A stretch of DNA of 64,000 nucleotides from Aurantiochytrium sp. KH105 (Eukaryota > Sar > Bigyra > Thraustochytrida > Thraustochytriidae). Below, one piece after another: positions 9,701 to 18,588 of the stretch; positions within the stretch are counted from its first letter, which is position 1, and the number at the start of each line of letters is the position of its first letter. Both the position numbers and the translations under genes were made by a program. Under the pieces are notes generated by a model. It searched no databases and was not told the origin of the DNA. It saw nothing but the letters and a program-made list of their open reading frames with translations. Location: NCBI GenBank assembly GCA_003116975.1, contig BGKB01000026.1:248001-312000 (forward strand), read 5' to 3'.

Positions 9701-11757
9701 GCACTCAGTACGATGAGGAGATGGACCGCCTCAAAGATCGCGCCAGCGGGGTCGAGTCCAGTCAACTCGAGCCCACACTCACGGACAAAAAGCGCAAGGC
9801 AGAGGTACAGCGCTGCAAAGACGCCGCCGCCGCGCTCAAGGACGAGCTCCATTTGCAAACGGAAAATCGAGCCTTCGTGCTCCAACATTTCGACGCCGCC
9901 AAGGCGTCCTGGATTCCGTGCGCGGCGGAGCCTCCTGACGCGCCGATCAACCTCATGGCGATCAATGAGTTTCTGCAAATTTGTGTGCTCCCTCGCGCGC
10001 TCTTCTCCATGACGGACGCGCTCTACTCGGCCCGCTTTTTGCGTCTCATGCACGAACGTAGCGTGCCCAACTGCCCGACAGTCTTTCTCTATAAGAAGGC
10101 GCTGCAATTTGTGGCGGCCAACATGGTCTGCGTCACGGAGCGCGAGGCCGAGAATCTTGGAATTTTCATGAAGAACCTCTTGGAGAACCTCGATGCATGG
10201 ACCAAGGACCGCAAATCTTTCCAGGCACAGTTTGCGTCCAAGGCTGGCGCCTTTCGGAAGTTTGCGGAGCCTTCCTCGCCAAAAATTAAGTTTGAAGAGT
10301 TCAGCCAGGTGGTCACCCGTTTTCACGATAATGTGGCCGGCATTTGCCTCAGCGCTCTCTCGTCCAGCTCGTACATGCAGATTCGGACCGCGCTGCTCAT
10401 TACCTCCAAGATTGGGGAATTTTTCCCAACACACAAGTCAACAGCGCTCAAATTGCACGCAAAGGCGCAGCATCTCATCGCCGACGATGGCCGGCAGGAC
10501 GTCGTGACGATGGCAAGACGCTACGCCGCATTTCTCGAGTCTCGCATCAAAACGAAAAAACTCGTCAACGATGCCAAGGATCCTCCTGGAATGGTGACTG
10601 CTGCGAAACGGGCTCCAGCCAAAAACAACAACAAGAATAACAACAGCAACCCCGGGTCCAAGTCCACCAGCGTCGCAAATGCATCCCCAACTGCGCGAAA
10701 AGCGAATGGCGCCTCGTCTGCCGGAAACGCACCTTTCGCAGGGAAGGCAGACGGCACCGCCAAGCCGTCGGTACCCGCTGCAGAGGGCTCCTCGAGTGAT
10801 GCCAAAACACAAAATGGAGCTTCCTCCTCCCCCTCCCCCTCCTCCTCAGGAAAGGGCGGCGCCAAGGGCCGAGCGCCTGGTAATGTCGGAGCAAAGAAAG
10901 ACGGGTCAAGTGGCAAGCAACCTCCCGCATCCGGGCAAGGAAACAAGGCGCAAGCCAGGAGTACGAGTCAGCCCAGAGGCGGCAAGAAGCGTCTTCGCGA
11001 CACTGATACCCCATCTTCGCAGGGGGCGAGGTCCGACGGTCGCGTGACCCCGCAAGGCGCTGCAGGATCCGGTGGTGGCTCGGGTTCACGAGCTGGCGCG
11101 AGTGATGAAGGAAGCGGGGCTGCGAAGCGCGCGCGACTTGATCCACCTTCTCGCAAGGCAGATCCGCCCCTTGCTCGTAAGGCCTCTGCCACGACGGTAT
11201 CCTCCGACAAGAGCGGAAATGGAGATCGCCGTGGAAAGAGTCCATTGCCGCCCCCTCGAGATCACCGCGACCTCGATCGCGGGGGTCGAGGCCGTGATCG
11301 TGATCGCGACCGGGATCGCGACCGATTTCGCGATTCCCGCGACCCCCGCGACTCTCGCGACTCTCGCGACCCCCGTGATTCTCGCGACCCCCGTGATTCT
11401 CGCGATCCTCGCGACTCTCGTGATCCCCGCGACTCTCGTGATCCTCGCGGTTTTCGCGATTCGCGAGACCCTCGCGACTCTCGCGATCCTCGCGACAATC
11501 GCGATGTCCGAGACCCACGTGATCGTGGGCGGGATCGTCGCGATAACAACGGCCCAAGAGGCGATGTTCGAGGCCAAGGCAGCAATGCCGGTGGTGGCGG
11601 CAGTGGGAACGCGCCAATTACGACCGGTGACAAGAAGGCGCCTCCTTCAAGCAGCAACAACAAGAGCAACGACTCTGACAAGGGTCGTGCTGACGGCGGC
11701 GGCGGCGGCAGGGGCGGTGGCAGAGGTGGCCGCAGGCGCCGAGGAGGCAGACGGTAA
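6787..11757 (+). CDS. THOC2: THO complex subunit 2 (THO2/THOC2)
   Basis: A 1,656-residue protein in one exon, starting at an ATG in a strong context (aacATGGcc). THO2 is the largest scaffold of the nuclear THO/TREX complex, which loads mRNA export factors on nascent transcripts and limits R-loops. Family features seen: the N-terminal alpha-solenoid with the GACGWGDALG...LYRQRKYNLLGEESEGFSKL block (about 145-195), the conserved middle region (IRYLSPLSFDVLAYLL near 670, then YAKYPQVELGGLFEYL), and the THO2 C-terminal block around 870-1180 (PQLYTVFWSLSLYDISVP, then an FLQICVLPRALFS stretch). The last 400 residues are disordered: Ser/Gly/Lys-rich, then an Arg-Asp repeat of DSRDPR type at about 1498-1595, then an RGG tail. 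The gene ends only 74 bp from the convergent ARFRP1 stop. Opposite-strand frames are shadows. Confidence 0.95.
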   Translation: MAETTHVYELVPVPQRGAHAGGEDARAKAQIDPAALAESCGADSERWARCWLELVWAAVDGEIAVAEVATCMKEAAQSNEKSTRMAARIPEALWYVGIEVRTFESEEEKMLSPSWKRLTKLVNAVLETGVVEKQTLLEQLEFDLIGACGWGDALGPEKLKKAIVKANTNALYRQRKYNLLGEESEGFSKLVTELETLHSGNVATVLENMQRLIGYFRLDPNRVFDIILEIFEMDPENEAFVELLSNFRVSNLKQLLGFKFQAYHPPATSPTDEAAVSADASAANASSTTTSQPPPAIPSAGKRPPPTPLSLYFLTAKFCALNNSKLLTLRDIMPHLHPPAQALAALTRERERRLQQAMREVGVVHLRTRTPEEIAAEKKAKEAEDAALQASVAFEDASNQKFGLVAGFIAAGFWTEALALADSLNRDAAFDHPQVLAVLFAQLHAAIDPLYSQSGIVPLGVLAAKLKSASSSESKTKKDLSKHTIGPSNHFRPVHTLDEFFEQLAPVFSVVGHRVFKDIPLLTKIIRIASVQANMPGEVPIARKRKLIHMVSHTLLPAAALLSSPNPPLMLEIWETIKNFSFAVRFDLYEIQRTDLYERIPELQMSRAQTAHEAKQVLKRVANNKDVMRLISRRLGKLSHNSPIVTLSAILNNIQAYDNLIGSMVDAIRYLSPLSFDVLAYLLVAYLGKDETAKIKDDGQSHSNWLQALCKFAGFYYAKYPQVELGGLFEYLGRQLSLKRSLDLLVLEELISRMTGLEIIENVSDETLAAMGGGEQLRGQVRASMGSSTLSIKKRPIQALRSVLEDNNLIMPLLVLIAQQQQATLFNTDDKNLKLIGHKHDKCASVLEQFVEFLAVQVPVQELADKHVLPLTDLCKKFHIEPVVAFHIVRPLLAAALHQVFFAESDSTFKKTCQDPRWLLRDEALARWKPDSEELQTMAQKQIEQRGKWKRLSPQLYTVFWSLSLYDISVPRTQYDEEMDRLKDRASGVESSQLEPTLTDKKRKAEVQRCKDAAAALKDELHLQTENRAFVLQHFDAAKASWIPCAAEPPDAPINLMAINEFLQICVLPRALFSMTDALYSARFLRLMHERSVPNCPTVFLYKKALQFVAANMVCVTEREAENLGIFMKNLLENLDAWTKDRKSFQAQFASKAGAFRKFAEPSSPKIKFEEFSQVVTRFHDNVAGICLSALSSSSYMQIRTALLITSKIGEFFPTHKSTALKLHAKAQHLIADDGRQDVVTMARRYAAFLESRIKTKKLVNDAKDPPGMVTAAKRAPAKNNNKNNNSNPGSKSTSVANASPTARKANGASSAGNAPFAGKADGTAKPSVPAAEGSSSDAKTQNGASSSPSPSSSGKGGAKGRAPGNVGAKKDGSSGKQPPASGQGNKAQARSTSQPRGGKKRLRDTDTPSSQGARSDGRVTPQGAAGSGGGSGSRAGASDEGSGAAKRARLDPPSRKADPPLARKASATTVSSDKSGNGDRRGKSPLPPPRDHRDLDRGGRGRDRDRDRDRDRFRDSRDPRDSRDSRDPRDSRDPRDSRDPRDSRDPRDSRDPRGFRDSRDPRDSRDPRDNRDVRDPRDRGRDRRDNNGPRGDVRGQGSNAGGGGSGNAPITTGDKKAPPSSSNNKSNDSDKGRADGGGGGRGGGRGGRRRRGGRR
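11281..11530 (+). repeat. Degenerate tandem repeat encoding the THO2 Arg-Asp tract
   Basis: In-frame tandem repeat inside the THO2 gene, with a unit of roughly 9-18 bp (cgcgac, ccccgtgat and variants). It encodes alternating RDS/RDP units. Third positions vary between copies, so the protein repeat seems conserved more than the DNA. Confidence 0.8.
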
Positions 11758-11831
11758 AATTCACGCCGGCACACGAACGGCGACGAACCGAGATTTGTCT
11801 AAGTAGAGTTAGTCAACACAAGTATTTCTTT

Positions 11832-12572
11832 CTAGTGCGGTCCTCGCGCCCGAATGACGTCCGGATTGCTAATGACAGCATCGATGAGCCAGCGAATACC
11901 GACTTCGATGCCGGAACAGGTGAGCGCGCTGACGGGCTGCAACCTTCGCTCTCGCCTTTTCCCCGTGGCAGAGCGGTGGTGCGAATCGATGCCAAGCGGG
12001 TGCGTGTCCACCACATCCAAAAGGGCCCCAGCTTCAGCGTTCGAAGCAGATGTGTGCGAGGATCCCGAATTCTTGGCAGCAGAGGAAGCCGCATGTTTTG
12101 CGGCATCGTCGGTGATCTGAAAATAAGCGTCAATGTCCTCAAATTCCTTGGCCGTCGGGAGGTCCTGCTTGTTGGCACAGACAAGTAATGGTACACCGGT
12201 GAGTTCGGGATGGTCGACGAGAGATTCCATGGCCGCCTTGGCCTCTTCGAAACGGTCCGTGTCTGCGGAATCAAGCACAAAAATGAGCCCGTGCGCCTCT
12301 GAATAATACTTGTCCCATATTGATCGAAGAGCGATCTGGCCGCCAAGATCCCAAAAGATAACGCGACAGTTGTTGATATCCATGCGGCCGATATTGAGGC
12401 CCACGGTTGGAGGGATTTTGTCCAGGGGAATCTGGTTTGCTGACTTGTGAAAAATCCCCTTCATCTGCTCCAGCAAAGTCGTCTTGCCAGCATGGTCAAG
12501 GCCGATGATCAAGATCTGCACCTCCGTCTTCGAGAACAGCCATTTGAAGAATCCGGACAAGAGCGAGAACAT
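11832..12572 (-). CDS. ARFRP1: ARF-related small GTPase ARFRP1 (Arl3p-like)
   Basis: A 246-residue single-exon GTPase. The N-terminus MFSLLSGFFKWLFSK matches ARFRP1 and lacks Gly2, so it is not myristoylated like ordinary ARFs. G1 is GLDHAGKT, G2 includes PPTVGLNIG, G3 is WDLGGQ, G4 is NKQD and G5 is SALT. ARFRP1 acts at the trans-Golgi, where it recruits ARL1 and golgins. The usual length is about 200 residues. The extra residues form a Ser/Ala- and Arg-rich insertion of roughly 45 between the helix after NKQD and the G5 loop (around 160-205). It is in frame and polar, without splice-like borders that I could see. A His replaces the usual Asn in the P-loop (GLDNAGKT). Confidence 0.93.
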   Translation of the reverse strand: MFSLLSGFFKWLFSKTEVQILIIGLDHAGKTTLLEQMKGIFHKSANQIPLDKIPPTVGLNIGRMDINNCRVIFWDLGGQIALRSIWDKYYSEAHGLIFVLDSADTDRFEEAKAAMESLVDHPELTGVPLLVCANKQDLPTAKEFEDIDAYFQITDDAAKHAASSAAKNSGSSHTSASNAEAGALLDVVDTHPLGIDSHHRSATGKRRERRLQPVSALTCSGIEVGIRWLIDAVISNPDVIRARGPH

Positions 12573-13350
12573 TGCGCACCGATTCTTCTCCGCCCGCTTT
12601 CGCGGCAGAGGACGAGCCGTGCGCGCGCCTCGCCGTCTGCGCCTGTCTGGCCGGGTCGGGGCGCGCCGTGTGCGGCACGGGTCGCCTCGGCTGCCGGCGG
12701 AGCGGGGTCGCCTCTTTTCGACCTTGCTTCAACTGCCCTCGGCCGGGCGCCGGTCCCCGGGCCACGGGTCCCTCGCCAGCTGAGCCGACGCGCGCGCGCG
12801 CCCGGACGCTCGGCTACGCGCGCCGCGCCGCCGCGCCGCCGCGCAAGAACTGCCGCCGCGCACGCCGCGTCGCGCGGGCGTTGGCTTTCTGAAGGCCTGA
12901 CTTGCCTCGCAAAAAGAGCAAAAGCGAAAGCAAAAGCGCGAGCGAGAAGCAGAGGGAGAAGGGGAGAAAGCAGGAGGCGCCGCGTTGGCGGCACCATTGC
13001 GGAACGGTGGCGGAACGCCGGATCTTGTGCGACAAGAACGTCGAGTCTCCAAGGACACTGCAGCTGGTTTGACGCGAGTCTTGTGCTGCTGGTCAAAGCC
13101 GCACGCAAGCTTCTCAGGGTTACAGCAACGGAGGCAAGCTTCTTGTAGTTAGGTTCATGTAGGCTATCAAGCTGGGGGGCCGGGGGCTGGGAGGGGACGG
13201 GCTTTCACTTACTCTTCGTATGTCTCTTCCGTTCATGCCTCTTTATCGCATGCGCGAGCTGGCAAGTTTGCTCGAATGTTGGAGGCAAAGCCAGTCACGG
13301 CAAAATTCTGCGAAGTTGGGCGCAAATGAATCAAAGTAAAACGAAATAAT
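12573..13350. other. Intergenic: ARFRP1 promoter and downstream end of the hAT-derived gene
   Basis: The left part should be the ARFRP1 promoter and leader. It is GC-rich, with an AAGCG/AAAGC purine-rich stretch on the plus strand near 12910-12965. The right part (about 13150-13350) drops in GC and is the likely 3' region of the leftward hAT-derived gene. No gene or RNA is recognised. Confidence 0.5.
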
Positions 13351-16300
13351 TTACACAAAAGGCATGGTAGTCAGGTCAGCAACTGATGAAGCTGGAGCGC
13401 ACAAATCTTCTCCAAGAAACTCGTGAGCAAGATCAAAAGCTTCGCGAGGCAGGGCATCCGAAATCTCCGTCACAGGTTCAAGCGCGGAGACAGCCTGGGC
13501 ACTGAGCTTGGAAAGGTGCTGAATCTCTGCAGAGCGAGAAAGCGCCTCACCGGCGCCGCCAGCAAAGGTGGCAAGAGACGGGGTCATGTTCAAGGGTGCC
13601 GGCATCGCAAGGAAGCGGCTCGCGAGACGTTGCACCGTTGGAAACTTGGCGCCATGCTGCCGCCAAAACTCAAAAACGGCGCCCCGCGTGCTCGCAAGAA
13701 AAGGGTCCCGCAGTGGTGTCCCTGTCGGATGCATGGTGCCCCACATGACAGAAAGCTGAAGCCAGCGGCGGAGTTCGTCGTTGTTAGGCGCAAGTGACAC
13801 AAAGTCATCCAGAGGAACCCCGGAATTCGACGCCAAAGAAACGAGTAGGTCAGGAACGGTGTTGTCCGTCAAGGGTGCCCAATTGGCCATGGCGATTGGC
13901 CTACTTGTCTCGCTACGAGGAAAGTTGCTCGGCGCTTGTGTATTTTTGTCAGCTTGCGTATCGCTCGGGCTCGCTGAAGGGGGCACGGTCCCTTCGAAGT
14001 GAAGAGAATTGCTGTCTTGCCGCCCTTGCGTGTTTTGCAGCTCGTGAAACTCCTGAGCAGACACGGAAGCTCCTTGGTTGCCAGTATTAGCATTTCCATC
14101 CTCAAATGCTGCTGCACCAGGATCAACGCCGAGGCGGTTAAACTCTTGCATGAAGGCACGCTCGAATAGAGGGAGACCTCGCCAGAAGACGTTCTTGTAG
14201 GCAGGGTGCATTTCCATAAGGCGAGGCCCGAGAGACACAAAGACGGGATCGCAAAACATGGCAATGAGGTGATCTTGGTCGAACTCTTGATCGTCGTCGA
14301 CCAGACGATCTAACTCCCGGACGAGGCGTTCTCGCAAGGCCTGAGCTACGAAGCCGAGATGACCGATGCCAACCTCTACCGAGGTCGCGGTAAGGCCATC
14401 GTCCAGAGGAAGCAAGTAGTCGATGAAACCATCTATGACTTCGCAAGCGACGTCGCGGCGATGAAATGTAAGGCCGCGAGGGTCTTGTGCATTGCGCATA
14501 CGTTCCTCATCAAAGCCATCGATAACACCAAGACGAGGTTGACTCAAAAGAAAACGGGCACGCAAGAGAGACAGCATGACAAGCGCCGACGTAGGGGACA
14601 CTGTTGCAGCAAACTGCAGCGAGAGTGCGGCATTGAGAACCGCTTCAAGATCTGCGAGCTGGGCCCACCAGCCATCGTCAAGCCACTGCGCAAGACGATC
14701 TTCGTCGATGGGGGGCTCGTACGTACTAACCGCATTCTGGATTGCGGCCTGCTCCAAAAGCAAAGCCTGCAAAAGATGCCAAGGAGACGAGCCAATCGAT
14801 GTTGAGAGCAGCGGCGAGGTCCACGGTGAAGCCATTTGCGAGGCAATGGCTGCCCAGAGCGCTCCATCCTCGGTGAGTCGTTGCCATAGCACCTGAGCTT
14901 CGGCAACAAGTGCCCGCGCTGCTTCGATGCCGCTGTTATTGCTCGCCTCATCTAGGCCAGGTTCATCTTGCTCACGCGTGTCCTGGTCTTGGTCGTGGTC
15001 CTGATCGCGTTCGTTGCTCACGCTATTGACAGCTTGGTCTTGACGCGGGGTCGCGTTGCTTGTTTTACAATCATCCCGAGGATCAACAAGCAGCTTGCGG
15101 ACGAAAGCCTCGAGGTGATGGCCCTCTTGAGCAGATGTATGACGTGTTTCGTGGATGTGAGAAGATTTGAGGCCAAGAAGATCAAGTCTGCGCAGTGCCA
15201 CGACGCGCGGGCGATTCACTGAAATGGCGACGCAAAGAGGTTCCCAGCACCGCACATCGATCCATGAAAGAGTAACAAGCAAAGCGGCATTCGGCTCTCT
15301 TGCGGAACCCATGTGCAGCTGCACGGAAAAAGAGGTCCCCGCCAAGCCTTCAGCCTGCTGTGTGCGGCGGACTCTGTCAAGCGAGGCCTTAATGGTACAG
15401 AGTCGACGCGCAAATTCCGTGGTGAGATCATCGTGGCGCATACCAAGAATCTGGGGCGTGAAATCAATGCTGAGGCGTGCAGCAGCACTAAGAAGCTGGT
15501 GCAAAGCACTCGAGTTCGAGATCGAAGGGTCGAGCCCGGTTTGCGCAATGAAACTAATGAGCCTGGCACGAAGAATCTGACCCAGGGGTGATTCGGCGAG
15601 TTTGTCAAGCCTGGTCGAGGAAGCCTGCATGAGACTGGGCTTGTTTTCTCGCGTTGCCGGAACACTGAGCACAGAGGCACGGTGACGCGATGCCTGCGCG
15701 AGACTTGTGCTCGCAGAGGAAGCACGAAGTAACGTCGAGGTAGAGCCGATGGGAAGGCCCACATGAGACATTGTGTGTGTCACCGGAGGGTCAGGCATGT
15801 GATCTCGATGGTGACGTTGCTCTTCTTGAGCCTGGCTCGCATCTGCGGAAATTCTTCGGCGTTTAGAATGGCCCGCAGAGGCTAAAGGTGCCGCAGCCCT
15901 GGCTCCTTGGGTTTTGCTTCCATGGTTGGTCTCGTTTTTGGCTTTGAGCGCCATCCACTCTTCCTTGTGATTGTTGAGCATGTGGGAATTGGCATTGGCG
16001 CTCTTGGCTCTGCCCGCAGAATAGTAAACAGCGACGAGGCAATCCTGCCAAGGTCTCTGCGCCTCAACGCACAGAGAACAGACGTGCGTACAGAGGGAGG
16101 CGGACTTGTTGAGCTGAGGAACCTCGAGTTTGAGAATATGATCCCATGCTGGCGCGGGTTTGTCTTCTTTATGATACATGCGCAAGAGCTCAGGGTGGCT
16201 GCTACGGACAATAAGATCGAGGAATTGGACGTATGCATCAACTGACTCGAAGCGCTGCCCCTGCAAGTCTGAGACGCTCGTCGTGAAGGAGATAGACTGC

Positions 16301-16719
16301 CAGGTTCGGCTTTTGCGGTGCTTGACTCGCACCGAGAAGCTTGGAGGCGTCGCGGACGGAGTACCCGCATCTACGATCCCATCTGCGTCCGCATTCGCGG
16401 CTACGTCCAAAGCAGATGCTCTCAGGGGAGCTCCATCGTCATCCTCATCTTCGCCCTGTCGTTCATTGTCCTCAATGTCCTCATTTTCAACTACATCACC
16501 GGACGGGTGAATTTCTTGCTCGTTGTCCAGAGCGTGTCGCGCGGAGTGAAGGGAGGGCGAATGCACTGCTGCATCTCTTGTTGAGGACCTCTCATGGTTT
16601 GTAGCTGATGTGGATGTGGATGTTTGATGCTGCCTTGGCGTCGGCGGTGGGGACGTCGACGACGGCGCTCCTCGGGCTGTTGACGCGTTTAAGGATGAGG
16701 ACGAGGACGTCGACGCCAT
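13351..16719 (-). CDS. hAT-transposase-derived BED zinc-finger protein (ZBED-like)
   Basis: A 1,122-residue intact frame from the first in-frame ATG (MASTSSSSSLNAS); a longer frame upstream begins at GTG and was not used. Order: a Ser/Thr-rich disordered N-terminus; a BED-type finger around 165-255 with Cys pairs (CTHVCSLC) and an H-x4-H pair (HMLNNH); another disordered linker; then the hAT transposase fold. That fold shows the helical LISFIAQTGLDPSISNSSAL block (about 370-400), a degenerate RNase H-like start (LLVTLSWIDVRCWEPL), the WHLLQALLLEQAAI insertion-type helices, and a C-terminal dimerisation-like block (WRQHGAKFPTVQRLASRFL near 1010-1040). The D-x-W motif expected at the first catalytic Asp is not recognisable, so it is probably a DNA-binding host protein rather than an active transposase. 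Terminal inverted repeats were not identified. Confidence 0.75.
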   Translation of the reverse strand: MASTSSSSSLNASTARGAPSSTSPPPTPRQHQTSTSTSATNHERSSTRDAAVHSPSLHSARHALDNEQEIHPSGDVVENEDIEDNERQGEDEDDDGAPLRASALDVAANADADGIVDAGTPSATPPSFSVRVKHRKSRTWQSISFTTSVSDLQGQRFESVDAYVQFLDLIVRSSHPELLRMYHKEDKPAPAWDHILKLEVPQLNKSASLCTHVCSLCVEAQRPWQDCLVAVYYSAGRAKSANANSHMLNNHKEEWMALKAKNETNHGSKTQGARAAAPLASAGHSKRRRISADASQAQEEQRHHRDHMPDPPVTHTMSHVGLPIGSTSTLLRASSASTSLAQASRHRASVLSVPATRENKPSLMQASSTRLDKLAESPLGQILRARLISFIAQTGLDPSISNSSALHQLLSAAARLSIDFTPQILGMRHDDLTTEFARRLCTIKASLDRVRRTQQAEGLAGTSFSVQLHMGSAREPNAALLVTLSWIDVRCWEPLCVAISVNRPRVVALRRLDLLGLKSSHIHETRHTSAQEGHHLEAFVRKLLVDPRDDCKTSNATPRQDQAVNSVSNERDQDHDQDQDTREQDEPGLDEASNNSGIEAARALVAEAQVLWQRLTEDGALWAAIASQMASPWTSPLLSTSIGSSPWHLLQALLLEQAAIQNAVSTYEPPIDEDRLAQWLDDGWWAQLADLEAVLNAALSLQFAATVSPTSALVMLSLLRARFLLSQPRLGVIDGFDEERMRNAQDPRGLTFHRRDVACEVIDGFIDYLLPLDDGLTATSVEVGIGHLGFVAQALRERLVRELDRLVDDDQEFDQDHLIAMFCDPVFVSLGPRLMEMHPAYKNVFWRGLPLFERAFMQEFNRLGVDPGAAAFEDGNANTGNQGASVSAQEFHELQNTQGRQDSNSLHFEGTVPPSASPSDTQADKNTQAPSNFPRSETSRPIAMANWAPLTDNTVPDLLVSLASNSGVPLDDFVSLAPNNDELRRWLQLSVMWGTMHPTGTPLRDPFLASTRGAVFEFWRQHGAKFPTVQRLASRFLAMPAPLNMTPSLATFAGGAGEALSRSAEIQHLSKLSAQAVSALEPVTEISDALPREAFDLAHEFLGEDLCAPASSVADLTTMPFV

Positions 16720-17969
16720 CAACGTCGAGCGTCTAGCTCTACACCTGCTTTGCTTCACTCTACTCACTTCACTTCACTTCACTTTGCTGCCTGACCGCTG
16801 CCTGACCGAACGGAGCCAAAGATCTCCTTGCTCGTTTTGCCAGGCAGGTCGAAAGAGCAAAGAGCTCGCGACACCAATCAATCAATCCCTAGGACAAGCA
16901 ACCTTTCCACTCCTAGTCCGATCTCGATACCCCAAAGAGCTCGCGGCCCCAGTTTCCGCAGATCTTTCCGCTCTCCTCCACCTCTCCCTTCTCCTCCTCC
17001 TCCTCCCCGGGGCTCGCGCGTCCGCCGCGTCTGCTCTGGCCCTGCGCCAAATGCGCTTTGCCTCCTCTCTCCACCGACGACGCCGAGGGAAAAAAGAAAA
17101 CCGCCTTATCGAAAGGGCAAGTAATAGGCCCATAATTCGGTTTCAGGCGAATCGTTTCGTAACGGTATTCGTTCCTGCTTGGACTTGCCAAATAATCAAC
17201 AAAATACTCATTTCACGCCGCTTTCCGTTTATTTCCTAGGCTGAAGAAGGAACCTTCTCCACAGCAAGGCCAGTTTCCCTACAGCGGGGGCAGACCAGGC
17301 CTCCTCCGCCTCTCCCCGCAGACTCCGGACGGCCTTGGTGTGGGAGGCTGCAGCCTGTTTGGCTAGGCGGCAAAGGGGTTGCCGACCTTCCCACCTTCGC
17401 CTCGAGGCGCGCGCGCGGGCGCGACTGTGGAGCTGTGGGCGCGGCGGCGAGGTGACCGTTGGCGGAGGCGCCTTTAGTCTTGTCTATTCCTGACTTGCGA
17501 CACGAAAAAAGTCCACTGTGCGGCGCGCACGCAACGACCGCGTCCGTCTATTCTTTGCTTGTCCCCACACCGGCCTCTCTGTACGTTTTGCAGATTCGCG
17601 CCCACCTCCCCCCGCTACCCGCCGCATCCACTGTCTCTGTGCGCGCCCAGTGTGCGTCACAGAACACCAGTCCCCGCCGCTCCGCGGCGCGGCCGCGGCC
17701 GCGCCGCTTCCGGCCCTTGCGAGCAGCCTTTGCGCACTTGCCGCCACGCCATTATCCTGTTGCGCGCTGCCATATCGACTGTGCCCTGCCTGCGGGGCGC
17801 GCGCCTCCACACTTGGAAGGGAAACCGCCCCCTTTGTCCTCCGCGGCCCGTGCGCGGCCGCAAGTCGGCGCGCCGCGATATTCTACTTGCGCGCCACGCA
17901 TACCTCACTTTCGCGCGCGCATACCCCACTTCCTTCCTTCCTTTCCCTCCTTACTCGCCGCGGCGGCCA

Positions 17970-18045
17970 CGGGCAGCTCTCTCTCTCTCTCACTCTCTCT
18001 CCCTCTCTCTCTCTCACTCACTCTCTCTCTCTCCCTCGCGCGCGC
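17970..18045 (+). repeat. CT-rich polypyrimidine tract
   Basis: About 75 bp of almost pure C/T on the plus strand, mostly CT dinucleotides broken by CACT and CCCT. It lies about 550 bp upstream of the phosphatase ATG. Such tracts can form triplex DNA or act as a promoter initiator; which applies here is unknown. Confidence 0.8.
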
Positions 18046-18094
18046 GCCTCGAAACCACCGCGCCTCGAAACCTCGAACGGCGTCTCCGTGGCGT

Positions 18095-18181
18095 GCGAGC
18101 GAGCGAGCGAGCGAGCGGCCGGGCGGGTGGACGACCACGCGCCGCTGCAGTCGCGTCTCTGTCTGTCTGTCTGTCTGTCTG
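18095..18181 (+). repeat. GAGC tract followed by (GTCT)n
   Basis: A (GAGC)n run at about 18095-18117 and a (GTCT)n run at 18157-18181, both upstream of the phosphatase. The GAGC run is in the sense of that gene. Confidence 0.8.
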
Positions 18182-18588
18182 ATCGCGCACGGAGGAGCGC
18201 GAGCGCGTCGGCCGAGCCGACCTGGTTTTTGAGACTTGAACTCTCCGGCCATCGCGCCGTCGTCGCCGCTGCTGCTGCGCGACGACGCACCTGTGCTGCA
18301 CTTGCGCGCGTAGCGCCTGCCTCTCCGCCCTCCCCTTCGCGCGCGGCCGGTCAGGCAAGCAAGTAAGCAAGCAGCCAGCCAGCCAACAAGGCAATAGGTC
18401 GGTAGGTCGGTCGGCCGTCCATCTCTCGTCCAGCGCGACTCCGTCGCGTCGAGCGAGTGATCGCCCGACTCCGCACGCTCAAGCACGCACGCGGTCGCCT
18501 CGCTCCTGCGCCGCTCATTCATCCGTTCTTTCTTTCTTCGCCCTCGTCTGCGTACCCGCGCGCCGTCCCCGATTCCTCGACGCCCATA

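Larger units (their letters stand above)
16720..18588. other. Divergent promoter region, hAT-derived gene / phosphatase
   Basis: Gene-free 1.87 kb between two divergent starts. It holds a CTTCA repeat near 16758-16785, next to the leftward gene, and GC-rich sequence with several CACTTGC motifs (17735-17741, 18299-18305). Nearer the rightward gene come a long pyrimidine tract (17970-18045), a GAGC tract (18095-18117) and GTCT repeats (18157-18181). Three overlapping open frames of 200-280 codons are low-complexity and not credible. Confidence 0.55.

Noticed and set aside
10565-11617. Minus-strand frame of 350 codons inside THO2
   Set aside because: Antisense of the Arg-Asp repeat; THO2 is strongly supported by family motifs.
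17459-18366. Three overlapping plus-strand frames upstream of the phosphatase
   Set aside because: Composed of Ser/Leu repeats from CT tracts and Arg/Ala/Pro; no plausible protein.
18457-18588. Upstream extensions beginning at GTG or TTG (here and at the genes starting 16719, 24207, 34045, 34588, 36825, 42603, 49963, 50681, 55789)
   Set aside because: First codons are not ATG; the first in-frame ATG gives better context or a better N-terminus in each case.
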